Assembly (NCBI GenBank): GCA_049290495.1
Contig: JBATNV010000099.1
Location: 1-64,000 of the forward strand
DNA: 64,000 nt
Origin: SHZI01 sp049290495
Lineage (GTDB): Bacteria > Pseudomonadota > Gammaproteobacteria > Steroidobacterales > GCA-2729495
Reading direction: 5' to 3'
Both the position numbers and the translations under genes were made by a program. Below are positions 42,045 through 49,370 of this stretch, piece by piece. The number at the start of each line of letters is the position of its first letter. The first letter of the stretch is position 1. A model generated the notes under the pieces. That model was given only the letters and a program-made list of their open reading frames with translations. It did no database searches and had not been told where the DNA came from.

Positions 42045-44870
42045 TTAGCGCACATCTGCAGACAGGGCGGTTTCAACCAGCACCTGCTGCTGCTGAACAT
42101 GCAGCTGGAAAATTCCCGGCGCCGGCGCAGCCGCACCCGGACGGCCAGCATAGTAGAGTTCTTGCCCCCGCTGCAGCGGCCGCTGCAACTGATGGCGAAT
42201 CTGGTACCAGGCGCCCTGGTTCTGCGGCTCCTCCTGGCACCAGACAATCTCCCGCGCCTGCGGATAGCGGGCCAGCACCGCCGCATACTCGTTACCGGGG
42301 AATGGATAAAGTTGCTCGATGCGGACCAGGGCCACATCGGTCCGGGCCTTGGTGCGCCGCGCCTCAAGCAGATCGTAGTAGACCTTGCCACTGCAGAATA
42401 CGACGCGCCGTACCGTCGCAGCTTCCAGTGGATCGATCTCATCGATGATGAGCTGGAAACGACCATGGATCAGCTCATCCAGCGGCGAACTCGACAGCCG
42501 GTGACGCAGCAGGCTCTTTGGCGTCATCACGATCAGCGGCTTGCGCAGTGCACGCAGCATCTGTCGACGCAGCATATGAAACATCTGCGCCGGCGTGGAC
42601 GGAATACACACCTGCATATTCAGTTCTGCACAGAGTTGCAGGAAGCGCTCCAGACGCGCTGATGAATGCTCCGGTCCTTGCCCCTCCTGTCCGTGCGGCA
42701 GGAACAGCACGAGGCCACACAGTCGACCCCACTTCTCCTCACCCGAACTGATGAACTGGTCGATAACCACCTGGGCGCCATTGCAGAAATCGCCGAACTG
42801 CGCTTCCCAGATCACCATCGCATCCGGATCCGTGCTGGCATAGCCGTACTCGAAGCCGAGCACTGCCTCCTCGGACAGCAACGAGTCAGTGACGGTAAAA
42901 CGGGTGCGCTCCTTGCTACTGGATATATTGTCGATCGGCGTCCAGGTCTGTTCGGTGAGCTGGTCGTGCAGTACGCAGTGGCGGTGAAAGAAGGTACCGC
43001 GGCCACTGTCCTGGCCGGTCAGCCGCACATGGATGCCGGCGCGAACCAGGCTGCCATAGGCCATCAGCTCGGCGAAACCCCAGTCCATCGGCAGCTCGCC
43101 GGCGGCCATGCGCTCGCGATCGGTGACCACTCGTGCCACGCGTGGATGCAGACTGAAGTGCTGCGGAACGGTGTTGATTTCACGCGCCAGTACGGCGACT
43201 TCTTCACTGCTCAACGCGGTCGACTCTGGCTCATCCCAATCGGCCTTGACGTAGCGACTCCAGTCCACCGTGTATTCATTACCGACCATGCCCAGCACGG
43301 TCTGCGGCAGCGACTGACCCGCTTCGACACGCTCCCGGTAGTTTTCGCTCATGCGCTCGGCCTCGGGCGCATCCAGGATGCCGCTTTCCATCAGCTTCCG
43401 TGCATAGATCTGCCGGGTTGTCGGATGCTTGCGGATGGTCTGGTACATGAGCGGTTGCGTCGCACTGGGTTCATCCGCTTCGTTGTGCCCGTGACGCCGG
43501 TAGCAGACCAGATCAATGACCACATCCTTGTGGAAGGTCTGACGGTATTCGAGCGCCAGGCGGGTGACGAACACCACGGCCTCAGGGTCATCGCCATTCA
43601 CATGCAGCACGGGTGCCTCGATCATGCGGGCGATATCGCTGCAGTAGGCCGTAGACCGCGCATCGCGTGGATCGCTGATGGTGAAGCCCACCTGGTTGTT
43701 GCAGACGATATGCAGCGTACCGCCGGTACTGAAACCGCGCGTCTGTGACAGCTGGAAAGTTTCCGCCACTACGCCCTGCGCGGCAAAAGCAGCATCACCG
43801 TGCAGCAACACGGGCAGGATTTCCGTACCGTCAACGTCGCCGCGACGCTCCTGCCGCGCACGCACCGAGCCCTCGACGACCGGATTGACGATCTCCAGGT
43901 GCGAGGGATTGAAAGCCAGCACCACATGCACGTTGCCGCCGGGCGTACGGACATCGGATGAGAAGCCCATGTGGTACTTCACATCACCCGAACCCTTCAC
44001 ACGCGCCGGGTCGTAGACGCCTTCAAACTCGGAAAACAGGGCCTGCGGTGCCTTGCCGAGAATATTGACCAGCACATTGATACGGCCACGGTGCGCCATG
44101 CCGAGCACCATCTCCTGAATGCCGCTGGCGCCACCTTGCTGAATCAGGTCATCGAGCAGCGGCACCAGGCTGTCGCCGCCTTCCAGCGAAAATCGCTTCT
44201 GACCGACGTAGCGGGTATGCAGATACCGCTCGATACCCTCGGCAGCCGTCAGCTGGCGCAAGATATGGCGCCGATCGTCATCGCTGTAGGGGTCGCTCAG
44301 CATGCCACGCTCCAGGCGCTCACGGATCCAGCGGCGCTCACGGCCCCGCGACAGGTGCGCATAGTCAGCGCCAACCTTGCCCGCATAGACGCGTGTCAGC
44401 GTGCTCATCAGCTCGCGCAGCGTCATGCGCACATCGGTCCGGCCGGCAAAGTTGCCGACGTAAAACTCGGTATCGAAATCAGCCTCGCTGAGTCCGAGCT
44501 GATCGAGACGCATGACGATTGGCATGGGCCGCTTTTGGAGTCCAAGCGGATCGAGATCTGCGATCTGGTGGCCGCGCAGACTGTAAATCTGGATCAGACG
44601 AGAAACGGAGGCCTGCTTCTCAGCCAGGGGCTGGGCGCCACTTTGGCGGATTCCGGATCCTGCCGGCGGTAATGACCGGGTCATCGTCGCCGCACCTGGA
44701 CTAGCCATCGAACCGGGCCCTTGCGGCGCCTGCTCAGCGAAAAACTGGCGCCACCGGGCATCAACGGAACCGGGATTCTTCAACCAGCTCGCGTAGAGCT
44801 CTTCGACGTAATCCGCGTTACCGGCAAAAAGCGGCGACGCAGCGTAGATCTGCTGCAGGCTGTAACTCAT
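42045..44870 (-). CDS. sucA: 2-oxoglutarate dehydrogenase E1 component
   Basis: Thiamine-diphosphate decarboxylase of the TCA cycle, 941 residues. The N-terminal YAASPLFAGNADYVEELYASW helps bind E2. The TPP/Mg site lies around HGDAAFAAQGVVAETFQLS and NNQVGFT, and the transketolase-like pyrimidine domain around GQDSGRGTFFHRHCVLHD and EEAVLGFEYGYA. It heads the sucA-sucB-lpdA operon. The succinate dehydrogenase genes that often precede it are not found here. Confidence 0.97.
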   Translation of the reverse strand: MSYSLQQIYAASPLFAGNADYVEELYASWLKNPGSVDARWRQFFAEQAPQGPGSMASPGAATMTRSLPPAGSGIRQSGAQPLAEKQASVSRLIQIYSLRGHQIADLDPLGLQKRPMPIVMRLDQLGLSEADFDTEFYVGNFAGRTDVRMTLRELMSTLTRVYAGKVGADYAHLSRGRERRWIRERLERGMLSDPYSDDDRRHILRQLTAAEGIERYLHTRYVGQKRFSLEGGDSLVPLLDDLIQQGGASGIQEMVLGMAHRGRINVLVNILGKAPQALFSEFEGVYDPARVKGSGDVKYHMGFSSDVRTPGGNVHVVLAFNPSHLEIVNPVVEGSVRARQERRGDVDGTEILPVLLHGDAAFAAQGVVAETFQLSQTRGFSTGGTLHIVCNNQVGFTISDPRDARSTAYCSDIARMIEAPVLHVNGDDPEAVVFVTRLALEYRQTFHKDVVIDLVCYRRHGHNEADEPSATQPLMYQTIRKHPTTRQIYARKLMESGILDAPEAERMSENYRERVEAGQSLPQTVLGMVGNEYTVDWSRYVKADWDEPESTALSSEEVAVLAREINTVPQHFSLHPRVARVVTDRERMAAGELPMDWGFAELMAYGSLVRAGIHVRLTGQDSGRGTFFHRHCVLHDQLTEQTWTPIDNISSSKERTRFTVTDSLLSEEAVLGFEYGYASTDPDAMVIWEAQFGDFCNGAQVVIDQFISSGEEKWGRLCGLVLFLPHGQEGQGPEHSSARLERFLQLCAELNMQVCIPSTPAQMFHMLRRQMLRALRKPLIVMTPKSLLRHRLSSSPLDELIHGRFQLIIDEIDPLEAATVRRVVFCSGKVYYDLLEARRTKARTDVALVRIEQLYPFPGNEYAAVLARYPQAREIVWCQEEPQNQGAWYQIRHQLQRPLQRGQELYYAGRPGAAAPAPGIFQLHVQQQQVLVETALSADVR

Positions 44871-44965
44871 ATCAGTTGACCAAGGCTACAGAAAAAGCTG
44901 GGGACGCCATCGATTCTACCTGTTCTGTGCTGCAGGCTCATCGTCCTTTACGAAACCGGGTCTGG

Positions 44966-45487
44966 TCAGAAGTAAACGACAAACATCCACACTTCATAGA
45001 CCAGCAGGATGGCATAGCCGCCGCAGAAGAATTGCAACAGCCGGACCACTGGAAAGATGCCCATGAACTGACGCCGGGCAACCACTGCCAGCAACACAGC
45101 GGACAGGCAGGTACTGCCAATCTTGACGGCCAGGAAAGTCCTGACGTCGTGTGTGATCAGCGCAAGCATGACTGCATTGACCTCCTGCGCGCCGGCTGCG
45201 AGGAGATTCAGCGTAAACAGCGCGTCGGTACAACTCATCAGCACGACCGCCAGAACCAGGTAGAGAACGCGGGGTTCATGCCAGTCGAGGAAAACACGCT
45301 GATGGTCGCCATCACGCCGCCCCAGACGACGCCGGGGACGGAAGCTTCCATAGGTGAACGACCATAACGAGTGACTGCGTCGCTCACTCATGCGGCGCTC
45401 GACCGAACGCTCCGGGGAACCCGGCAGCTGACCAGTCAGTCGCCGAAACCAGCGCGTCCAGGCGGAAGTCTGTGGATTGCCAGCCAT
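44966..45487 (-). CDS. DUF5658-type membrane protein
   Basis: Uncharacterised protein of about 173 residues from the ATG at 45487; an upstream GTG at 45523 would add twelve. The N-terminal 80 residues are basic and cytoplasmic (ERRMSERRSHSLWSF...RPRRRLGRRDGDHQ). Three membrane segments follow, with the family-like LVLAVVLMSCTDALFTLNLL, a conserved acidic ...GAQEVNAVMLALI and a final FFCGGYAILLVYEVWMFVVYF. No function is known. Confidence 0.7.
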   Translation of the reverse strand: MAGNPQTSAWTRWFRRLTGQLPGSPERSVERRMSERRSHSLWSFTYGSFRPRRRLGRRDGDHQRVFLDWHEPRVLYLVLAVVLMSCTDALFTLNLLAAGAQEVNAVMLALITHDVRTFLAVKIGSTCLSAVLLAVVARRQFMGIFPVVRLLQFFCGGYAILLVYEVWMFVVYF

Positions 45488-45624
45488 TGCGCGCTCAGTG
45501 GATGGCCGGATTGGATGCCCCACTCACGGGTGCCCTCAAGACCTACAATTCGTAGCAGCCATAGTAGAGACTCAGGCAGTGCTGCAGCATGCTGCAGTTC
45601 GCAGTCCGGAACCGGAAATTCACC

Positions 45625-45918
45625 ATGCTGTTCAACATCGCCTTGATGAAAACCACCGACGGGAAGCTACGTGCCATAGCGCCGGATCTGCCCGACTGCG
45701 AGCTGCGCGGTGATGCCGAGCACGAACTGCTGCCGAGACTGCGACTGCTCGTCGAGGATCAGATCACCTGCCTGCTGATGGCCAACAAGTCGCTGCCCAA
45801 TCCCCACCCCGCTACGCCACCACCAGGTCGCATGGATCTCGCTTCGGCACGATGGCTAAGCCTGCACATCAATCTGGCTCATCTCGAGGCACTGGCCCGA
45901 CACCAGGGTCGTCGCTGA
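45625..45918 (+). CDS. HicB-like small protein
   Basis: Predicted protein of 97 residues starting at MLFNIALMK (GGAA upstream). The first half follows the partial RNase H fold of HicB antitoxins (ALMKTTDGKLRAIAPDLPDCELRGD...LRLLVEDQITCLLMANKSLPNP). The C-terminal tail lacks an obvious ribbon-helix-helix or HTH. No HicA-like toxin gene is beside it, so if it is HicB-related it is an orphan, or it is simply a small stand-alone fold. Confidence 0.55.
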   Translation: MLFNIALMKTTDGKLRAIAPDLPDCELRGDAEHELLPRLRLLVEDQITCLLMANKSLPNPHPATPPPGRMDLASARWLSLHINLAHLEALARHQGRR

Positions 45919-45933
45919 GTGCGGATCGGCCGG

Positions 45934-46638
45934 CTACTTCGGGCGGACGGGTGCGTCTGCGGCACCTGACATCGTGATTCCCGGCTGCATTTCTCCGGCA
46001 GCCAGCGCCTTCAGGTAGTTAACCGTCGCGAAATGACAGTAGCTCTGGCCCTGAAGTATTTTTGGCAGAAACGTGGTGAACCAGCTGTCGTAGTCCTGGT
46101 ACAAGCCAGGCGAGCTGATGTGTACGGCACCATCCCCGGCACGATAGCTGAGCTGAAACTCTGCGAGGTATGAACTGCCCATCAAATAGGGCTCGTTTTC
46201 ATCGATGACGAAAGCGACAGCTTTGGCCGCCGCTTCTGGCTGATTGGCCTGTTGCAGTTCCGCCACGGCCTCTGCGCGCAGCAGCCGTGTGACATCAGGA
46301 CAGTAGAGCTGCTTACCCGCAGCCTTCGGGCCATAGGCGGCACGCAGATGTGCCGCTGTCTTCACCTTGCAGGACACCATGACCGGCAGCTTCCCCGCAT
46401 AGCTCACCACCTGGAAGATCTCCAGCGGCTCGACCATCGGCTTGGAATGCCTGTAAGCCGGCATATCAGTGAACAGCGTATTTTTTCCAGGCAGATTTGT
46501 ACTGGCGAGGAGCTGCTGGGCAACGACGCAAAAAGCCGGTGAGTCGGCGGCCGGCAGTTGTGCTGCGTGGAGCAAACCAGAGGGTGCCGCTGCCAAACCG
46601 GCGATGAGCACTAGCAGGCGGCTCAAGCTTCGCTGCAT
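45934..46638 (-). CDS. Hypothetical exported protein
   Basis: Not a recognised family. The 234 residues start with a signal peptide (cleavage near LLHAA-QL, residue 26). The mature protein has five or so cysteines (FCVVAQQL, VSCKVKTA, LYCPDVTRL, SYCHFATVNYL), including one in a CH pair but no CxxCH haem site. It lies six bases downstream of the cytochrome c gene on the same strand, so the two are likely co-transcribed and both act in the periplasm. Confidence 0.65.
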   Translation of the reverse strand: MQRSLSRLLVLIAGLAAAPSGLLHAAQLPAADSPAFCVVAQQLLASTNLPGKNTLFTDMPAYRHSKPMVEPLEIFQVVSYAGKLPVMVSCKVKTAAHLRAAYGPKAAGKQLYCPDVTRLLRAEAVAELQQANQPEAAAKAVAFVIDENEPYLMGSSYLAEFQLSYRAGDGAVHISSPGLYQDYDSWFTTFLPKILQGQSYCHFATVNYLKALAAGEMQPGITMSGAADAPVRPK

Positions 46639-46643
46639 GTTTA

Positions 46644-47051
46644 TTACTGCTGGATCGAGCGCAGATAGCCCACCAGTTTATCGATCAGACTCTGTGCTGC
46701 GGCTCGCCCAGGCTGATCAGGCGGGGACTGCGCTTCGAGTTCATAACCCCATACCGGCATGTCGCGCAGACCATGCGCCGGCAACACCGCCCGGCCATCG
46801 ACAATTTCACGGATCCGCTGCTCGGGAAATTCACCATTCGGCTGTCGCCGGGCGATACGCGTCAGGTCAGGCACCATTACCTTGAGTGTCGTCGCCACAG
46901 GCCCGTCGCCATAGGCCTGCTTGCCGTGACAACTGGCGCAAAAGCGCTGATAAAGCTGCGGTCCGGTATAGCTCAGCAGCGGCTCAAGTTCAGTGGCATG
47001 CAAGGCGGGAACCAGACCGAGCAACACGGCAGCAAACAGAATTCGAAGCAA
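46644..47051 (-). CDS. Monohaem cytochrome c
   Basis: Periplasmic electron carrier or subunit. The start is taken at a TTG (47051) because GGGAGAG lies six bases upstream and a signal peptide LRILFAAVLLGLVPALHA follows immediately; an ATG at 47090 has no ribosome site. That gives 135 residues. The haem site is FCASCHGKQAYGDGP with the distal methionine probably in LRDMPVWGYE. Partner enzyme is unknown; the adjacent exported protein may belong to the same system. Confidence 0.8.
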   Translation of the reverse strand: MLRILFAAVLLGLVPALHATELEPLLSYTGPQLYQRFCASCHGKQAYGDGPVATTLKVMVPDLTRIARRQPNGEFPEQRIREIVDGRAVLPAHGLRDMPVWGYELEAQSPPDQPGRAAAQSLIDKLVGYLRSIQQ

Positions 47052-47124
47052 GACGACTCTCCCGGATTCAGGCAAGCGCTGATCTTGCATTGTGGCAGTA
47101 GCGATCGCAACACGGGACGATCAG

Positions 47125-47397
47125 CTAGAACTTGTTGAGGATCTTCCTGGCACGGATTTCTTCGAGCTTCTTCACCGTAGCCCGCGTCTTGATGCGCCGG
47201 GCCTCGTCCTTATCCATGCCGGCTTCTACTGCCTCCTTTGCCGCATCGAGCCGTTGCCGGCTGTGCTGGACCTTCAGTGTCCGCGAGGCAATTGCCCGGT
47301 CTACATGCAACAAGGCCGGTTCTACGGACAAATCTCCGGCAAAAAGCTGTTCTTCAAGCTCACGCTTGCGCGCCTGCAGTTGCTCGAGTGTTGCCAT
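47125..47397 (-). CDS. Hypothetical coiled-coil protein
   Basis: Unrecognised 90-residue, strongly charged helical protein (MATLEQLQARKRELEEQLFAG ... QRLDAAKEAVEAGMDKDEARRIKTRATVKKLEE). No signal peptide or membrane segment. It diverges from darP across 78 bases. Coding potential is supported by amino-acid composition and a normal start; function cannot be assigned. Confidence 0.6.
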   Translation of the reverse strand: MATLEQLQARKRELEEQLFAGDLSVEPALLHVDRAIASRTLKVQHSRQRLDAAKEAVEAGMDKDEARRIKTRATVKKLEEIRARKILNKF

Positions 47398-47475
47398 ATC
47401 TTTCCGTCTTCGCCATAAAGCCGTTATGCGTATGTGGTCGTTTATGATACACGCCGGCCGCAGGATCCCCGCTTC

Positions 47476-48081
47476 ATGTCACGCAAACCCGGCAAGGGCT
47501 ACTACATCGATGGCGAGTTCGTACCCCAGGGGAGCGAGCTGGACCGCCAGTTCAGGGCCGAACTCAAGGGCAGCGAAACGGCCAGCCGCACTGATCTCAA
47601 GCGCGAAAGCGAGGAACTGCAGTCGCTTGGCGAGGGGCTCCTCGCGCTGCATGGCGGAGCCCTTGAGCAGTTGCCCCTGACACACGCGCTGCATAACGCC
47701 ATTCTGGAAGGCAAACGCATCAATGCCCGTGGCGGCGGCCGCCGCCAGCGGCAGCTCATCGGCAAACTGATGCGTCAGCAGGACGAGGAAACGATCGAAG
47801 CCGTCCGCGCGGCCATCGCACTGCAACACGGCTTGTCAGCCCGGGACAAGTCAGCGCTGCATCTTGCCGAGCACTGGCGCGACCGGCTGATAAGCGATGA
47901 CGAAGCGCTGGCCCAATGGCTCGCGGAAAATCCCGGCACGGATGCGCAGCAGCTTCGGGCCCTGATCCGCCAGGCGCGCAAGGATGCGGGTCCGGAGAAA
48001 CCGGACGGCCTGTCTCGCCACGGGCGGGCATTTCGTAGCATCTTTCAGCTGGTGCGAGAACATCTCACCACGGCAGCCTAG
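47476..48081 (+). CDS. darP: Ribosome biogenesis factor DarP (YjgA, DUF615)
   Basis: Late 50S assembly factor. Start at MSRKPGKGYYIDGEF gives 201 residues; 14 upstream in-frame codons have no homology. The family core is clear: TDLKRESEELQSLGEGLLAL, LEQLPLTHALHNAILEGKRIN, RRQRQLIGKLMRQQDEETIEAVR, WRDRLISDDEALAQWLAENPGTDAQQLRALIRQARKD and the terminal RAFRSIFQLVRE. Its stop overlaps the convergent SET-domain gene by four bases. Confidence 0.92.
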   Translation: MSRKPGKGYYIDGEFVPQGSELDRQFRAELKGSETASRTDLKRESEELQSLGEGLLALHGGALEQLPLTHALHNAILEGKRINARGGGRRQRQLIGKLMRQQDEETIEAVRAAIALQHGLSARDKSALHLAEHWRDRLISDDEALAQWLAENPGTDAQQLRALIRQARKDAGPEKPDGLSRHGRAFRSIFQLVREHLTTAA

Positions 48082-48539
48082 ATCCAGCCGCGACAGCGCT
48101 TTGCGCCACACCGGCAGGGCAGCTTGCCATCGTGGTGACTCTCGCCATAGTCGACCGTCAGTTCCTCGCCGGCACGAATCTGGCGCAAGGCGTAGAACTC
48201 TGCGCGCTCCCGGGTCAGTCGGGTGAAGGTATTGGGCTCGCAGGAGTGATTGATATAGCGGAAGCCACGCCGGGTAACCGATGCGTCGATGGCCCGGCCT
48301 TCCAGCTCGATGATGGCCACGATGCGCTTGCCAGCCGCACGGCGCCGTGCCTCGGCAATCGGGATCACCTCACCTTCGAACTCCCCAATCTTGGCGCGCG
48401 CCGGAATAAGGGTACCGGCAAACAGGCCCCGGCCGGTGATCCGGCTGGCTGCGACACGCAGCGCATCGTAGATCGGTGAGGCATAGACCAGCATCTCGCC
48501 AGCCACACCGCCTTTGCTCACCCGGGCGTCAGTTCGCAT
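48078..48539 (-). CDS. SET domain protein (putative protein-lysine methyltransferase)
   Basis: The 153 residues from MRTDARVSKG hold a compact SET domain: ASRITGRGLFAG at about 31-42, the SAM-binding pseudoknot RYINHSCEPN at 94-103 and GEELTVDYGE at 125-133, then a post-SET cysteine cluster CRCGAKRCRGWI at the C terminus. This is a full eukaryote-like SET with zinc-binding post-SET motif, which in bacteria has few known targets. The start overlaps the upstream CDGSH gene by 22 bases, implying coupling. A longer start at 48587 is possible. Confidence 0.88.
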   Translation of the reverse strand: MRTDARVSKGGVAGEMLVYASPIYDALRVAASRITGRGLFAGTLIPARAKIGEFEGEVIPIAEARRRAAGKRIVAIIELEGRAIDASVTRRGFRYINHSCEPNTFTRLTRERAEFYALRQIRAGEELTVDYGESHHDGKLPCRCGAKRCRGWI

Positions 48540-48727
48540 GTTCCACCGTCGGCTGTGAAGCCGATTTTCCGGTGTGTTCCGTCGCATAAGGGTTTATTGG
48601 CGGACGCGCCACACCGGCACAAGGCAATCCGGTCCTTGCCAGTCGCCTGGCCGCCATCGCCAGTCCAGGTCCACTCGCCTTTGGTATCGATCAGGAACGG
48701 GCCGTTTGCTACTACAGTGATCTTCAT
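48518..48727 (-). CDS. CDGSH iron-sulfur domain protein
   Basis: Small [2Fe-2S] protein of 69 residues. The CDGSH signature is complete: C37, C39, Ser42, Pro46, C48, Asp49-Gly50 and His52 (CRCGASANKPLCDGTH), so the three-Cys one-His cluster can form. The N-terminal IKxxxNGPFLI-type strand (VVANGPFLIDTKGEW) is typical of stand-alone bacterial versions. Role unknown; neighbours suggest co-expression with the SET-domain protein. Confidence 0.92.
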   Translation of the reverse strand: MKITVVANGPFLIDTKGEWTWTGDGGQATGKDRIALCRCGASANKPLCDGTHRKIGFTADGGTCELTPG

Positions 48728-48768
48728 TAACGTTTCCTATTGTGACGATGGCTGATGCTACGGGGTGC

Positions 48769-49341
48769 CTACAGCCGGTTGATCCGCAGCCCCGGTCGTA
48801 CACCTTCCTTGGCTTTTTCTACCGCACGCACGAGATTGGCATGCTCATGGCTACCCTGACCGGAGTGCAGGTACAGATCGGCAGCCGCCAGTACCCGGTT
48901 GAGCAGATGTTCGCGCTCTGTATCGGTGGCGAGCGTCAGTCCCTCACGCGACTCGGCGGGCCGACGGGCCGGCGCCGGCAACTGCTGGATCAGCAAACGT
49001 ATCAAATCAGTCGAAGTAACAATCCCTGTGACCCGCCCGTTCACATCAACGACAGGCAGGGAATGAAACGCACCTGAGACCAGAATCTCCGCGGCATCCT
49101 GCAAGGTTGCAGTGGCTGGAATCGAAACCGGATCCGGCTGCATCAGTTCGGCAACGGTCGCAGCGGAAGTGTCGATCAGGTCGGTGGCACTCAGCATGCC
49201 CACCAGCTGTCCATCAGACAGCACCGCCAGATGGTGCAGCGATTTCCTGCTCATGAGCAATCGCGCAAGTTCGGGCGTCGCCATCGGCGCAACAAAGGCC
49301 AGAGGCTCGGTCATGATTCGGGTTACTGGCTGATCACGCAT
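48769..49341 (-). CDS. CBS domain pair protein
   Basis: Cytoplasmic protein of 190 residues. Two CBS motifs occupy about residues 1-58 and 62-120 (VTRIMTEPLAFVAPMATPELARLLMSRKSLHHLAVL and VAELMQPDPVSIPATATLQDAAEILVSGAFHSLPVV, each ending in GMLSATDLI / GIVTSTDLIRLL). The CBS pair should bind an adenine nucleotide. The C-terminal 65 residues are helical with no known effector domain, so what it regulates is not evident. Confidence 0.9.
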   Translation of the reverse strand: MRDQPVTRIMTEPLAFVAPMATPELARLLMSRKSLHHLAVLSDGQLVGMLSATDLIDTSAATVAELMQPDPVSIPATATLQDAAEILVSGAFHSLPVVDVNGRVTGIVTSTDLIRLLIQQLPAPARRPAESREGLTLATDTEREHLLNRVLAAADLYLHSGQGSHEHANLVRAVEKAKEGVRPGLRINRL

Positions 49342-49370
49342 GATGGCGGCTCCGAAAATGAAACAGTCTG

